Below, one piece after another: positions 28,067 through 37,023 of a stretch of 64,000 bases of DNA (the first letter of the stretch is position 1; each line of letters starts with the position of its first letter). Both the position numbers and the translations under genes were made by a program. The notes under the pieces are model-generated. The model did no database searches. It saw only the letters and a program-made list of their open reading frames with translations, and had not been told where the DNA came from. The stretch is from Paenibacillus brasilensis (GTDB lineage Bacteria > Bacillota > Bacilli > Paenibacillales > Paenibacillaceae): assembly GCF_009363115.1 (NCBI RefSeq), contig NZ_CP045298.1, positions 1,766,001 through 1,830,000 on the forward strand, in the 5' to 3' direction.

Positions 28067-29746
28067 CTATTGCTTAGGCAATTGGAAAGAGCTTTTCAGC
28101 GATACAACACGGTTAAATACAGGCTCGCCCGGCTTGGACAGCTTCGGATCGACACTGAAATAACCATGACGGAAAAATTGGAACTTGTCCTGTGCTTGAG
28201 CCTCTTTCATGTTCGGCTCCACATAGCCATGAGCAATTTCCAAAGAGTTCGGATTCAATTGATCAAGGAATGTTTTTTCCGATCCGTCCTCTTCAACCGA
28301 TTCAGGTTCCTCTGCATTAATCAAAGGCTCATACAAACGGAATTCGGCCGGAACTGCCTGAGTAGCCTCTACCCAGTGGATCGTACCCTTCACTTTACGT
28401 CCGGTAAAGCCTGATCCACTCTTCGTTTCTACATCATAAGTACAGTGAATTTCCGTTACATTTCCGTCTGCATCCTTAATCACATCGTTGCATTTAATGA
28501 AGTAGGCATGTTTGAGACGTACTTCATTACCAGGGAACAAACGGAAGTATTTGCTCGGTGGATTTTCCATAAAATCCTCACGCTCAATGAAAATTTCACG
28601 AGAGAACGGAATTTGGCGTGTGCCAAGCTCCGGATTTTCTGTGTTGTTTTCCGCCTCCAGCATTTCAACCTGTCCCTCAGGATAGTTGGTGATAACCACC
28701 TTTAACGGATCAATGACTGCCATGGTACGAGGTGCCTTGAGCTTCAAGTCCTCACGTGCAAAATGCTCCAGCACCTGCAAATCGATGACTCCATAGGCTT
28801 TGGAGATGCCTGTCTCGTAAACGAAATTGCGGATGGCCTCCGGCGTATAGCCACGACGACGCAAGCCGGAAATCGTCGGCATACGTGGATCATCCCAGCC
28901 ATCTACATGCTTCTCATCTACCAGAAGCTTCAGCTTGCGTTTGCTCGTTACCGTTTGAGCCAGATTCAGCCGTCCGAATTCATATTGATGAGGTACCTTT
29001 TCCATTTCACATTCAGCTACAACCCAGTCATACAGTGGACGTTGATCCTCAAACTCCAGCGAACAGAGCGAGTGGGTCACGCCCTCAATAGCATCCTCCA
29101 GCGGATGCGCATAGGAATACATCGGGTAGATGCACCATGTGTCACCTGTATTGTGGTGTGGTGTGTGCGAAATGCGGTAAATAACCGGATCACGCAAATT
29201 GATGTTCGGCGAAGCCATATCAATCTTGGCGCGCAGCACTTTTTCACCGTTCTGATATTTACCCGCACGCATCTCTTCAAACAGCTTTAGATTCTCTTCG
29301 ATGCTGCGATCACGATAAGGGCTATTTTGTCCAGGCTCAGTCAGCGTGCCACGAGTTTCGCGGATTTGGTCCGCGCTTTGGTCATCCACATAGGCCTTCC
29401 CTTTTTGGATCAACAAAATGGCACGTTTGTACATTTCATCAAAATAATTGGAGGCAAAATGTTTTTCTTCCCATTCATAGCCGAGCCACTTCACGTCCTC
29501 TTGAATGGAGTTCACGTATTCCGTATCTTCCTTCGCCGGGTTGGTATCGTCAAAACGCAGGTTCGTGCGTCCTCCGAATTCATCTCCCAGTGAGAAATTG
29601 ATCCAGATGGCTTTGGCATGTCCAATGTGCAAATATCCGTTTGGTTCAGGCGGAAAGCGTGTAACAACCTCCTTTACCTTACCCGTTCGTAGGTCTTCCT
29701 CAATGACACTTTTAATAAAATTGGGGGGAGTGATCGGCTTCTCCAC
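28067..29746 (-). CDS. glnS: Glutaminyl-tRNA synthetase
   Basis: 559 aa class I synthetase. The HIGH motif is [16 protein letters not shown] and the KMSKS-like motif is [13 protein letters not shown]; the C-terminal beta-barrels for anticodon binding follow. GTG 29746 (giving [13 protein letters not shown]) has AAAGG 9 bp upstream; a TTG three codons earlier abuts that site. GlnRS is uncommon in Bacillales, where Gln-tRNA is usually made by GatCAB transamidation, but it occurs in Paenibacillus and supports that assignment. Confidence 0.95.
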   Translation of the reverse strand: MEKPITPPNFIKSVIEEDLRTGKVKEVVTRFPPEPNGYLHIGHAKAIWINFSLGDEFGGRTNLRFDDTNPAKEDTEYVNSIQEDVKWLGYEWEEKHFASNYFDEMYKRAILLIQKGKAYVDDQSADQIRETRGTLTEPGQNSPYRDRSIEENLKLFEEMRAGKYQNGEKVLRAKIDMASPNINLRDPVIYRISHTPHHNTGDTWCIYPMYSYAHPLEDAIEGVTHSLCSLEFEDQRPLYDWVVAECEMEKVPHQYEFGRLNLAQTVTSKRKLKLLVDEKHVDGWDDPRMPTISGLRRRGYTPEAIRNFVYETGISKAYGVIDLQVLEHFAREDLKLKAPRTMAVIDPLKVVITNYPEGQVEMLEAENNTENPELGTRQIPFSREIFIEREDFMENPPSKYFRLFPGNEVRLKHAYFIKCNDVIKDADGNVTEIHCTYDVETKSGSGFTGRKVKGTIHWVEATQAVPAEFRLYEPLINAEEPESVEEDGSEKTFLDQLNPNSLEIAHGYVEPNMKEAQAQDKFQFFRHGYFSVDPKLSKPGEPVFNRVVSLKSSFQLPKQ

Positions 29747-29953
29747 GCTAATCAACCTTTCTTCCGTATAATCTGTGCAAAACCTGTTCCCTTAAATATA
29801 CCCTTTCACAACGCATAACTCAATAAAATGAAAATCCATAAGCTCTCTACAGCAAAAAAAGGTGCAAGTTATGAAAAAGAGTTAACATTTTCGGTAACTA
29901 AATTCGTTATAGTGTATATATCTTTTATTTTGCCCGGAAAAGGAGATCCACCT

Positions 29954-30682
29954 GTGCTCAAGCTGCTCATCGTAATCCTGCTGTCTATGCTGTTGTCCTC
30001 TTCCGTGATGACACCCGTCCATCCTTCATCAAGTCCGATGACCCGGCCTGTACAATCTCGTCCGCTGGCCGTCGCCCCAGAGGACCCATCCGTCAATTTA
30101 TACGCTGTGAATCCATCTCAGGGACTGTTCCGTTCAGCCGTGCTGGAAAGCGGTCAGCAGCACCGCACATTTGGGTGGTCAGGCTCGGCAGATATCTCCA
30201 CCGCGCCACAGTTATATTACAAAGATGTAAACGGGGATGGTGTCCGTGAAGCCGTCGTAATCATTACACGTGCCTCGGGAACGGGTGTCGAATTGCAGGA
30301 ACTGCACATCGTTGACGCACAGACGATGGAAGAGTACGCGGTCGAATCAGCGGCAGACGCCGTTTCCCGGCGTGTACAGAGTCTTGTAGAGCTGCGTGAC
30401 CGCAGCCAGCAGGTGCATATCGCAGTCACGATTGACGGCGCCACTACACACACGATGGATGCAAAAGCATCAGCTTTTTACGATGATCCTGCCCAATTTA
30501 CGAAGCAGCTCGATTTCAGCTCTGTCGTGATGTACGATGCCGAACAGACCTCTGTAAGAGCCACCGTATCAGGCAGTGTATCGCCAAGCGAATTTGTAGG
30601 AGATTTGAAGCTAAAGTATGTATACGAGCATGGGCGGTTCCAGGTAGGACCTATAGAATTTGAAGCTTCCTCTCCGTTTTGA
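29954..30682 (+). CDS. Secreted protein of unknown function
   Basis: 242 aa from GTG 29954, which follows GGAGATCCACCT and gives a signal peptide LKLLIVILLSMLLSSSVM followed by a Ser/Pro-rich linker. The central part has a Ca-binding-like KDVNGDGVREAVVII, as in FG-GAP repeats, within beta-rich sequence. I do not recognise a specific family. In-frame ATG at 29828 would place a charged region ahead of the signal peptide and is unlikely. Confidence 0.7.
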   Translation: MLKLLIVILLSMLLSSSVMTPVHPSSSPMTRPVQSRPLAVAPEDPSVNLYAVNPSQGLFRSAVLESGQQHRTFGWSGSADISTAPQLYYKDVNGDGVREAVVIITRASGTGVELQELHIVDAQTMEEYAVESAADAVSRRVQSLVELRDRSQQVHIAVTIDGATTHTMDAKASAFYDDPAQFTKQLDFSSVVMYDAEQTSVRATVSGSVSPSEFVGDLKLKYVYEHGRFQVGPIEFEASSPF

Positions 30683-30765
30683 CGACTCTCGCAGAATAAG
30701 GTAGCATGGGATTAAATGCTAGACTGGCTGTTTAGCGATTTTCCGAGTGAAAGAGGGGATCAATC

Positions 30766-31314
30766 ATGTTTACATACGCATTGGACGAACGCACAGTCCT
30801 TCGGCCGCTCACCAAGGAGCATGTGCAGCCTCTGTTTGAGCTGATCGAAATGTCCCGTGACCGCTTGCGTCAATGGCTTCCATGGGTAGACTCTACCACG
30901 GAAATCAGCCATACAGAGCAGTTCGTACAGAGCGCCCTGAAACAAGCCGCAGAGAATGGCAGCCTGACCGCCGGAATCTGGATGGATAACGAGCTTGCTG
31001 GCATTATCAGCTACCACGAGATTAATTGGACTCACCGTTCAGTCAGTATTGGATACTGGCTTGGACACGGTTACGAAGGACAAGGTCTCATGACCAGCGC
31101 CTGCCGCGTATTCGTCGAATATGCGTTAATGGAGCTGGATTTACATCGGGTCGAAATCCGTTGCGCAACTACGAACCGCCGCAGTCGCGGTATCCCGGAG
31201 CGTATGGGCTTTGTGCTCGAAGGCATTATACGCGAAGCAGAGCTGCTGCCCGATGGCTATATGAACCACGCAGTGTACGGTATGCTCCAAAAGGAATGGA
31301 AGCAGCTTCGGTAA
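30766..31314 (+). CDS. RimJ/RimL-type GNAT N-acetyltransferase
   Basis: 182 aa. The start LDERTVLRPLTKEHVQPLFE and RLRQWLPWVD are typical of the ribosomal-protein-serine acetyltransferase group (B. subtilis YdaF/YjcK-like), with the acetyl-CoA motif IGYWLGHGYEGQGLMTSACR and LHRVEIRCATTNRRSRGIPE. It probably acetylates an N-terminal amine or a small amine. AAAGAGGGGATCAATC precedes the ATG and a terminator follows. Confidence 0.9.
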   Translation: MFTYALDERTVLRPLTKEHVQPLFELIEMSRDRLRQWLPWVDSTTEISHTEQFVQSALKQAAENGSLTAGIWMDNELAGIISYHEINWTHRSVSIGYWLGHGYEGQGLMTSACRVFVEYALMELDLHRVEIRCATTNRRSRGIPERMGFVLEGIIREAELLPDGYMNHAVYGMLQKEWKQLR

Positions 31315-31329
31315 CCATGCAACATCAAA

Positions 31330-31366
31330 CAACGCCGCAGTCCATAGGGTCTGCGGCGCTGTTTAT
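31330..31366 (+). terminator. Terminator after the RimJ/RimL gene
   Basis: AACGCCGCAG and CTGCGGCGCTGTT pair around TCCATAGGGT, followed by TTATTAT. Confidence 0.75.
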
Positions 31367-31412
31367 TATGAGCCGGACATTAATAAGAATGCTGCTGTCT
31401 GCGGCCTCCGGC

Positions 31413-31907
31413 CTATTTTAAGAAATAGGCCATTAGCACATCATCCACAAATTGGCCTGCGATGTAAAATTCCTCATGCAAACGTCCTTCGATCGTAAAT
31501 CCGCATTTTTCATAAAACATAAGGGCTTCCGTGTTACAGGACAGTACCCGCAAGCTTAATTTGCGTATGCCCTCAGCGGCTGCAATGTCCTTCATGGAGT
31601 TCATAAGAGCCGTCCCGATACCTTTGCGATGATAATAGGGATGTACGGCTATATTGATTTCCAACACGTGACAATTACTGGCCAACAGCGTTGGAGGACG
31701 AAATCCGATATACCCGCAGAGCACTTCCTCCTCGATGGCAACCAGTTGGGAGCCTGGAGGCGAATTGCGTAGAAACTCCCCGCGCGACTTCCATGACAGC
31801 GAAGCAGGGGCAGTTCGCTCATTCCATACCAATTCATCCAGCGCAATCAGATCAGGAGCATCCTTCATCTTCGAATGACGTATCGTCAGGGTTTGACTTG
31901 TAAACAA
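31413..31907 (-). CDS. GNAT family N-acetyltransferase
   Basis: 164 aa. Acetyl-CoA motif HPYYHRKGIGTALMNSMKD and the C-terminal YEKCGFTIEGRLHEEFYI place it in the GNAT fold, RimI/PhnO-like. Start is TTG 31907, preceded by GAAAGGAA; an in-frame TGA lies three codons upstream and the first ATG (codon 14) has no binding site. The stop codon lies inside the palindrome GGCCTATTT-TAAG-AAATAGGCC (31410-31431), which may act as a terminator. Substrate unknown. Confidence 0.85.
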   Translation of the reverse strand: MFTSQTLTIRHSKMKDAPDLIALDELVWNERTAPASLSWKSRGEFLRNSPPGSQLVAIEEEVLCGYIGFRPPTLLASNCHVLEINIAVHPYYHRKGIGTALMNSMKDIAAAEGIRKLSLRVLSCNTEALMFYEKCGFTIEGRLHEEFYIAGQFVDDVLMAYFLK

Positions 31908-32010
31908 TTCCTTTCAATCCTTCCTGTGAAGGCTTTCCTGAAGCAATAACTGTAGCCATCCGCACTTATTGTACCATAATCACGGCTCATTACTGAACTT
32001 TTATTGGGAC

Positions 32011-33256
32011 TTAAGAACTGGTAGCATCTGCCTTGCTAGTAGCTTCGAAAGCATCTAGATCATGCCGAAAACGGTTTAACCAGCTATGCAGAACAAAAAA
32101 TAGAATCGACAGCACCGCTACCCCCAATGCCAGCCAAACCGCGGGCGGTAAACCGCCACCATCGTACAACTTCCCCATAATATAAGGCCCCATCACCCGT
32201 CCGGCTGCGCCAATGCCCCCCACAAGTCCAATGTAAAAGGGCGCTCCTCGCCCCCCGTGATCAGACAGAAATGCCGGAACCGCTGGTGCAATCAGCTTTT
32301 CTCCCAGCGTAGCCAAAACCATAGCGAATACCATCCCCGTATAGTTCTGTGTACCCAGTATAACGATATAAGCTGCCAGGTAAAATCCTCCGGCCCATGT
32401 CATTTGGGCTGAAGCATGCCGGGCGTACAGACGTTTAATCCAAAAAATAATCGGCTGTGCTGCGAAAATAAGAATACCATTCAACGTCCACAGGAGCCCG
32501 TACATCGTTTTAGGCAAGCCCTGCTCGATAATAAATGGAGATACTCCCGTATTCCAGATCGAATTGCCAAACCATAAAAAAAGCGACCCTAAGCCTACAA
32601 AAAGATACAGCCTGGTATCACGAAACAGCAGCCGCGCTGGTATATCTTCTTTTTTCTTCATAGACTTGCTGAGATGCACTTCCCCTTCTTCCCGATCCAC
32701 CCTGCTAAGATAGGACCAGAAAAATCCGGCAAATATTGCAGAGGTTACCCGTTCATCACAAAGCTGAGCTGATAGGAAAGATCCGCCAGAACGCCGCTCA
32801 AGCCCGTTCCCAGTGCCACCCCGATATTATTGGCGACATAAATAATATTAAACAGCTCGCCACGGCGGTCAGCAAAGCGAGAACCTACAAAGGCTTGAAT
32901 CGCAGGCACAGATACCACATTAAAAAAGCCGATAAAGCCCATCATGATGACAAACGCAATCCAATGGCCGCTGGTAAAAGGGAGCGCGAGAAGTCCCAGC
33001 GCGTTCATAGCCAGTGAACCGACAATCAGCTTTTTGGCTCCAATACGATGATAAAGAGCTCCTCCTAGTACCTGACCAAAAATCCCGCCCAGAGATTGCA
33101 CTAAAATTGCAATCCCCGCATCTCTCATACTGCGGTTCAGCTCGTCAAACACATACATACTGACCAGCGGCCACATCAGGGAGCTTCCGGCGGAATTAAT
33201 CAGCTGGCGAAGAGAAACACTTTAACTTCTTTTGGATAAGACTCCAACCATTTCAT
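32011..33256 (-). pseudogene. MFS transporter, two frameshifts
   Basis: From ATG 33256 the frame reads MKWLESYPKEVKVFLFAS and then stops. Restoring one base near 33205 continues as LINSAGSSLMWPLVSMYVFD, a normal MFS first helix. A second one-base loss near 32742 separates SYQLSFVMNG from TSAIFAGFFWSYLSRVD, after which the second half runs intact to 32011 (RLYLFVGLGSLFLWFGNSIW and six helices). The restored protein would be about 415 aa of YttB/YdeG-like drug-efflux style. Two independent one-base deletions suggest a true pseudogene, unless the consensus is poor here. Confidence 0.85.
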
Positions 33257-33302
33257 ATCTTTTGTTTCTCCTTTAGTATGTGACGCCATAAAAGGCATAA
33301 GC

Positions 33303-35435
33303 TCATTGGCGCTTCACATTCACCACCGTTGAAAAGAAAGTGGCCCCCTGCCCCATATCCGACAGCCGATCAGAGGTTAACGCATTGGCACGCTGTCTGC
33401 GCCCCTTGTCTTCCCACCATAGCCCTTGGCTAATCACGGTACCGGGCAGCATCAGGTCCGTAACTTTGGCTTTCAGCTCATACGTTCCCCGATCATTCCA
33501 TACGGTAACCAGATCCCCATCCACGATGTCTCTTGTCTGAGCATCCTCCGGGTGAATTTGTAGCAAAGGCTCCCGCTCCAATCGCTGATGCTTGGGCAAG
33601 TTGGCGAAGGTGGAATTCAGAAAATTATGGTTTGGCGGCGAAATAAACATCAGTGGAAACCGCTCGCCCGCTTGTGGTCGCTGCTCTCCATCATAGCCTT
33701 CGATCAGCGGCACATACGTAGGCATCGCAGGCAGACCCATTTGCTTCATCCGTTCCGAATACAGCTCAATTTTGCCCGAAGGCGTGGTTAGCTGATCCAA
33801 ATAGGTAGCTTTGGGCGTCATGTCCAGCTTTACAAAAGGTGATGCTTGCAAGGCTTCTAAAGTTACACCCTTAAGATAAGGATTCGTTGGGTTATCCAGC
33901 GCGCTCGCGATCATGTCCTCTTCACTTTCCGTAAATGCAGCTTCATCAAAGCCCATGGCTCGTCCGAGCAGACTAAACAGCTCATAGTTGCTTTTGCTTT
34001 CTCCAAGCGGAGCAATGACTGGCTTCTGCATCTGGATATAGTGATGCCAGTAGGATTTGTACAGGTCTGTACCTTCAAAAGAAGACGATGCAGGCAGCAC
34101 GATATCGGCATAGCGGGCCGTATCGGTCAGAAACAGGTCATGCACGACCGTGAATAGATCCTCCCGTTCAAACCCCTGCGTCACCCGTTTCGCATCCGGT
34201 GCTACGACCACCGGATTGCTGCAATATACGAACAGCGCCTTGATGGGCTCATCCTTTTGCAGCAATGCTTCTCCGATCCGGTTCATGTTGATCACCCGAG
34301 CATCCGGGTTCCGGCGCAGATCAGGACGCGCCAGATTGGCGCCGTTCAATTTGGCATAAGCGCCGTTGGAGCGTGAAGCGCCCCCTCCATGCTTGAGCCA
34401 TTGTCCGGTGAGCGCGGGCAAGCATGTTACCGCACGTACATTCATGCCGCCATTCTCATGATGCTGTACGCCGTTGCCGATATTGATATACGCCGCTCGC
34501 GCCTGTCCGTACATCTCCGCCAGGCGGATAATATCCGCTGCGGGTACACCCGTGATACGCGCTACCCGCTCTGGGGTGTACGCCTTAACATGCTCGCGCA
34601 GCTCCTCATGACCTACCGTGTAGCGGCGCAAAAATTCGTCGTCTGTTAGCCCTTGCTCGAACAGCACGTTCATCATTCCCAGCGCGAGCGCCGTATCCGT
34701 CCCTGGATATAAAGGAATGAACCAATCCGCCCATTGCGCCGTCCGGTTACGATGAACATCAATAACAACCACCTTGGCACCTTTTTTACGTGCCTTCTCG
34801 GCCAATACGACCTGATGCATGTTCGTGCTGATGACATTTCCACCCCATACAATAATGAGGTCTGCATCCTCTGTGTCCTCCGGGCTGGTTCCCCCTTTAA
34901 AACCCATGACAGATGCCCAGCCTTCATTCCCAGCTACGCTGCAAATCGTCTGGTCTAGCTGGCTAGAGCCCAGCGCATTAAAAAAACGGCGATCCATCCC
35001 ATCCACACTCAATACGCCCATATTGCCATAAAAGCTGTAGGGGAGAATTGATTCCGGGCCGTCCGTACGAATCAACTCCTTGAACCGGCCTGTAATGGTA
35101 TCGACTGCCTCCTCCCAGCTAATTCGTTCAAACTTTCCTTCTCCCTTGGGGCCTACACGCTTCAGCGGATAGAGCACCCGATCAGGGTCATATACCCGCT
35201 CCGTCATATTACGAACTTTATTACAAATGGCCCCTTTTGTAATGGGATGATCCGGGTTGCCAGTCACCTTGACAATTTTTCCATTTTCCTTGTGAAGCAG
35301 GAGCCCACACGTATCTGGGCAATCTAGCGGGCACACAGCCGGAAAAATACCATTGGCACGCTCCGTCATCTGCTGCCCCCTTTGCAAGTCTGGTTGAAGC
35401 GTAGCCTCAGGAGGCGCGCTGTTGCGATGATCCAT
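33303..35435 (-). CDS. Molybdopterin-dependent oxidoreductase (DMSO reductase family)
   Basis: 710 aa from ATG 35435 (after AAAGGAGCATCAACAC; the 63 residues encoded upstream do not belong). A 4Fe-4S site is formed by Cys35, Cys39, Cys43 and Cys71 (CPLDCPDTCG ... GAICNK). The large molybdopterin domain has INIGNGVQHHENGGMNVRAV and the cofactor-dinucleotide-binding C-terminal domain starts near PLMFISPPNHNFLNSTFAN. The Cys in QTICSVAGNEGW may be the molybdenum ligand. It resembles single-subunit cytoplasmic enzymes such as B. subtilis YoaE; natural substrate unknown. It has no partner subunits here, but an FNT anion channel gene lies upstream on the same strand. Confidence 0.88.
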   Translation of the reverse strand: MDHRNSAPPEATLQPDLQRGQQMTERANGIFPAVCPLDCPDTCGLLLHKENGKIVKVTGNPDHPITKGAICNKVRNMTERVYDPDRVLYPLKRVGPKGEGKFERISWEEAVDTITGRFKELIRTDGPESILPYSFYGNMGVLSVDGMDRRFFNALGSSQLDQTICSVAGNEGWASVMGFKGGTSPEDTEDADLIIVWGGNVISTNMHQVVLAEKARKKGAKVVVIDVHRNRTAQWADWFIPLYPGTDTALALGMMNVLFEQGLTDDEFLRRYTVGHEELREHVKAYTPERVARITGVPAADIIRLAEMYGQARAAYINIGNGVQHHENGGMNVRAVTCLPALTGQWLKHGGGASRSNGAYAKLNGANLARPDLRRNPDARVINMNRIGEALLQKDEPIKALFVYCSNPVVVAPDAKRVTQGFEREDLFTVVHDLFLTDTARYADIVLPASSSFEGTDLYKSYWHHYIQMQKPVIAPLGESKSNYELFSLLGRAMGFDEAAFTESEEDMIASALDNPTNPYLKGVTLEALQASPFVKLDMTPKATYLDQLTTPSGKIELYSERMKQMGLPAMPTYVPLIEGYDGEQRPQAGERFPLMFISPPNHNFLNSTFANLPKHQRLEREPLLQIHPEDAQTRDIVDGDLVTVWNDRGTYELKAKVTDLMLPGTVISQGLWWEDKGRRQRANALTSDRLSDMGQGATFFSTVVNVKRQ

Positions 35436-35548
35436 GTGTTGATGCTCCTTTCCATTACTGTTTCCAAAAATCACACTGCTCTTATCATATCTACAGCTAT
35501 GACCTATGGCAAGAGAAGGTTTTGTCATGCAGCTTCTGATCAAAAAGC

Positions 35549-35587
35549 CAAAAAATCCGCCTGCTGCATAGAGCAAAACGGATTTTT
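35549..35587 (-). terminator. Hairpin in the leader of the molybdopterin enzyme gene
   Basis: On the minus strand AAAAATCCG pairs with CGGATTTTTT around TTTTGCTCTATGCAGCAGG. It lies between the FNT terminator and the oxidoreductase start and ends no gene, so it may be an attenuator. Confidence 0.45.
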
Positions 35588-35705
35588 GCAAAATCACAAT
35601 TATTTTTTTAGAGCCCTGTTTCATCTTTACTTGGCAGGGGTAAAAAAGATCAAGGCATTAGGGACGAGAGCACACTCATCCTCCATGCCAAATCATGGAC
35701 CACTC

Positions 35706-35760
35706 CCAAAAAAATCCGCCATAATAGGTTTCGTTCCCCCGGACCTGTCATGGCGGATTT
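35706..35760 (-). terminator. Terminator after the FNT gene
   Basis: AAATCCGCCAT and ATGGCGGATTT form a long stem with an inner AGGT/ACCT pair, followed on the minus strand by TTTTTTT. Confidence 0.88.
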
Positions 35761-35790
35761 ACTTTGTTCGATTCTGTTAAGAGTAACGAA

Positions 35791-36636
35791 TCAAATGCGA
35801 TCACTCAGCTGATTTGGAGCAATCGGAGGAGCAGCTTGAGTTCCGCTTATTGGATGTGCATCGGCATGCGGCTTTTTCAAATAGGCTAACCAATAAGTCC
35901 CAGCCACAAACAGACTTCCTCCAACCAAATTTCCCAACCAAACCGGAATAAAGTTCATGATATAATCTGCCCATGAAAAATGGCCTGCAAAGATAGCCGC
36001 CGGAATGAGGAACATATTGGCCACAACGTGCTGGAAGCCAATAGCAACAAAGGCCATTGTAGGGAACCAAATCCCCATAATTTTTCCACCTGTTGAATCC
36101 GTGCTATATGCCAGCCATACAGCCAGTGCTACCAGCCAGTTACATCCAATACCAGATATAAACGATTGCAAAAAGCTTTCATGCAGTTTATGACCTGCCA
36201 TATCCACCACTTTCTCCAAATAAGGACCTGCCTCTGTCAGACCCAGCACATGACCGAAAAAAAATGCAACAAATAACGCACCTGCAAAATTACTGAGCGT
36301 AATAATCACCAGATTACGAAGCATGGCCCCAGTCTTAATCCGTCCTGCCCATCTCGCCAAAGGGACAGCCATCATATTACCAGTCAGCAATTCTCCGCCA
36401 GCGATCAATACTAATATCAGCCCTACAGGGAACACGGAAGCCCCTATAAAGGTAGCAATACTCCCCCATTCCTTAGGCGCGCTTGCAATAACCCGTATAT
36501 CCAGCAAGAACCCGAGTGCAATAAATGCACCTGCCAAAAATCCCAATACCACCGACACAGTCCACGGGTTGTTCGCTTTGGCCACTCCTGTTTCCACCGT
36601 CTTTTCGGCAATTTGCCCCGGTTTATAGCTTGCCAT
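35791..36636 (-). CDS. Formate/nitrite transporter (FNT) family channel
   Basis: 281 aa, six helices, FNT family. VLIAGGELLTGNMMAVPLA holds the conserved loop that lines the pore. It could carry formate, nitrite or lactate. ATG 36636 follows AAAGGAG; the 16 codons upstream are not family-like. A TGTGA-N6-TCACT site lies 75 bp upstream, similar to those before the NADH oxidase gene, so both probably respond to redox or oxygen. In B. subtilis the FNT gene ywcJ belongs to the Rex regulon, a useful precedent. Confidence 0.92.
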   Translation of the reverse strand: MASYKPGQIAEKTVETGVAKANNPWTVSVVLGFLAGAFIALGFLLDIRVIASAPKEWGSIATFIGASVFPVGLILVLIAGGELLTGNMMAVPLARWAGRIKTGAMLRNLVIITLSNFAGALFVAFFFGHVLGLTEAGPYLEKVVDMAGHKLHESFLQSFISGIGCNWLVALAVWLAYSTDSTGGKIMGIWFPTMAFVAIGFQHVVANMFLIPAAIFAGHFSWADYIMNFIPVWLGNLVGGSLFVAGTYWLAYLKKPHADAHPISGTQAAPPIAPNQLSDRI

Positions 36637-36711
36637 ATGTCCCCGCTCCTTTAACATCTTTTTATTCAAATATTCTTCTCTCATATTTTATTTAAAATCA
36701 GTGATTTTGTT

Positions 36712-36727
36712 TGTGAAAAAAATCACT
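36712..36727. promoter_or_regulatory. Rex/Fnr-type operator upstream of the FNT gene
   Basis: TGTGA-AAAAAA-TCACT, in the wider context TTGTGAAAAAAATCACTT, fits both the Fnr consensus (TGTGA-N6-TCACA) and, less well, Rex (TTGTGAA-N4-TTCACAA). Confidence 0.6.
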
Positions 36728-36737
36728 TTCTTAGTTA

Positions 36738-36770
36738 TAAAAAAAAACAGCCCTTGGAAAAAGGACTGTC
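36738..36770 (-). terminator. Terminator after the NADH oxidase/small membrane protein unit
   Basis: ACAGCCCTT and AAGGACTGT pair around GGAAA with one mismatch; on the minus strand nine T residues follow. Confidence 0.75.
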
Positions 36771-36813
36771 TTTCTGTATTATTGCATCTACTGCGCTACT
36801 ACGCGCTTTACAT

Positions 36814-36915
36814 TTAATTGTATTCTTCCTTTTCAACTGCTCTCAAGAACCAAATAACTCCGCCGAGGCCGATTACCGCCACAGCTACAAGAAAAAGGAT
36901 ATAAAACAAACCCAT
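36814..36915 (-). CDS. 33-aa single-helix membrane protein
   Basis: Thirty-three residues: one hydrophobic helix from FYILFLVAVAVIGLGGVIWF, then RAVEKEEYN. GGGGGTAAG lies 6 bp before the ATG, a strong binding site, and a terminator follows 44 bp downstream, both signs of a real gene. The layout (short N-terminus, helix, then an aromatic and charged tail) recalls CcoS/FixS of cbb3 oxidase maturation, but the resemblance is slight and no oxidase genes are nearby. It follows the NADH oxidase gene by 108 bp on the same strand. Confidence 0.65.
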   Translation of the reverse strand: MGLFYILFLVAVAVIGLGGVIWFLRAVEKEEYN

Positions 36916-37023
36916 TATCTACTTACCCCCTAATCCTTATGCTCTCTATATTGTACTATAAGGATTCGTGCATACGTCTTAGATTGTTGACAAACTTATG
37001 AACAATGTCACAGACAAATCAAA

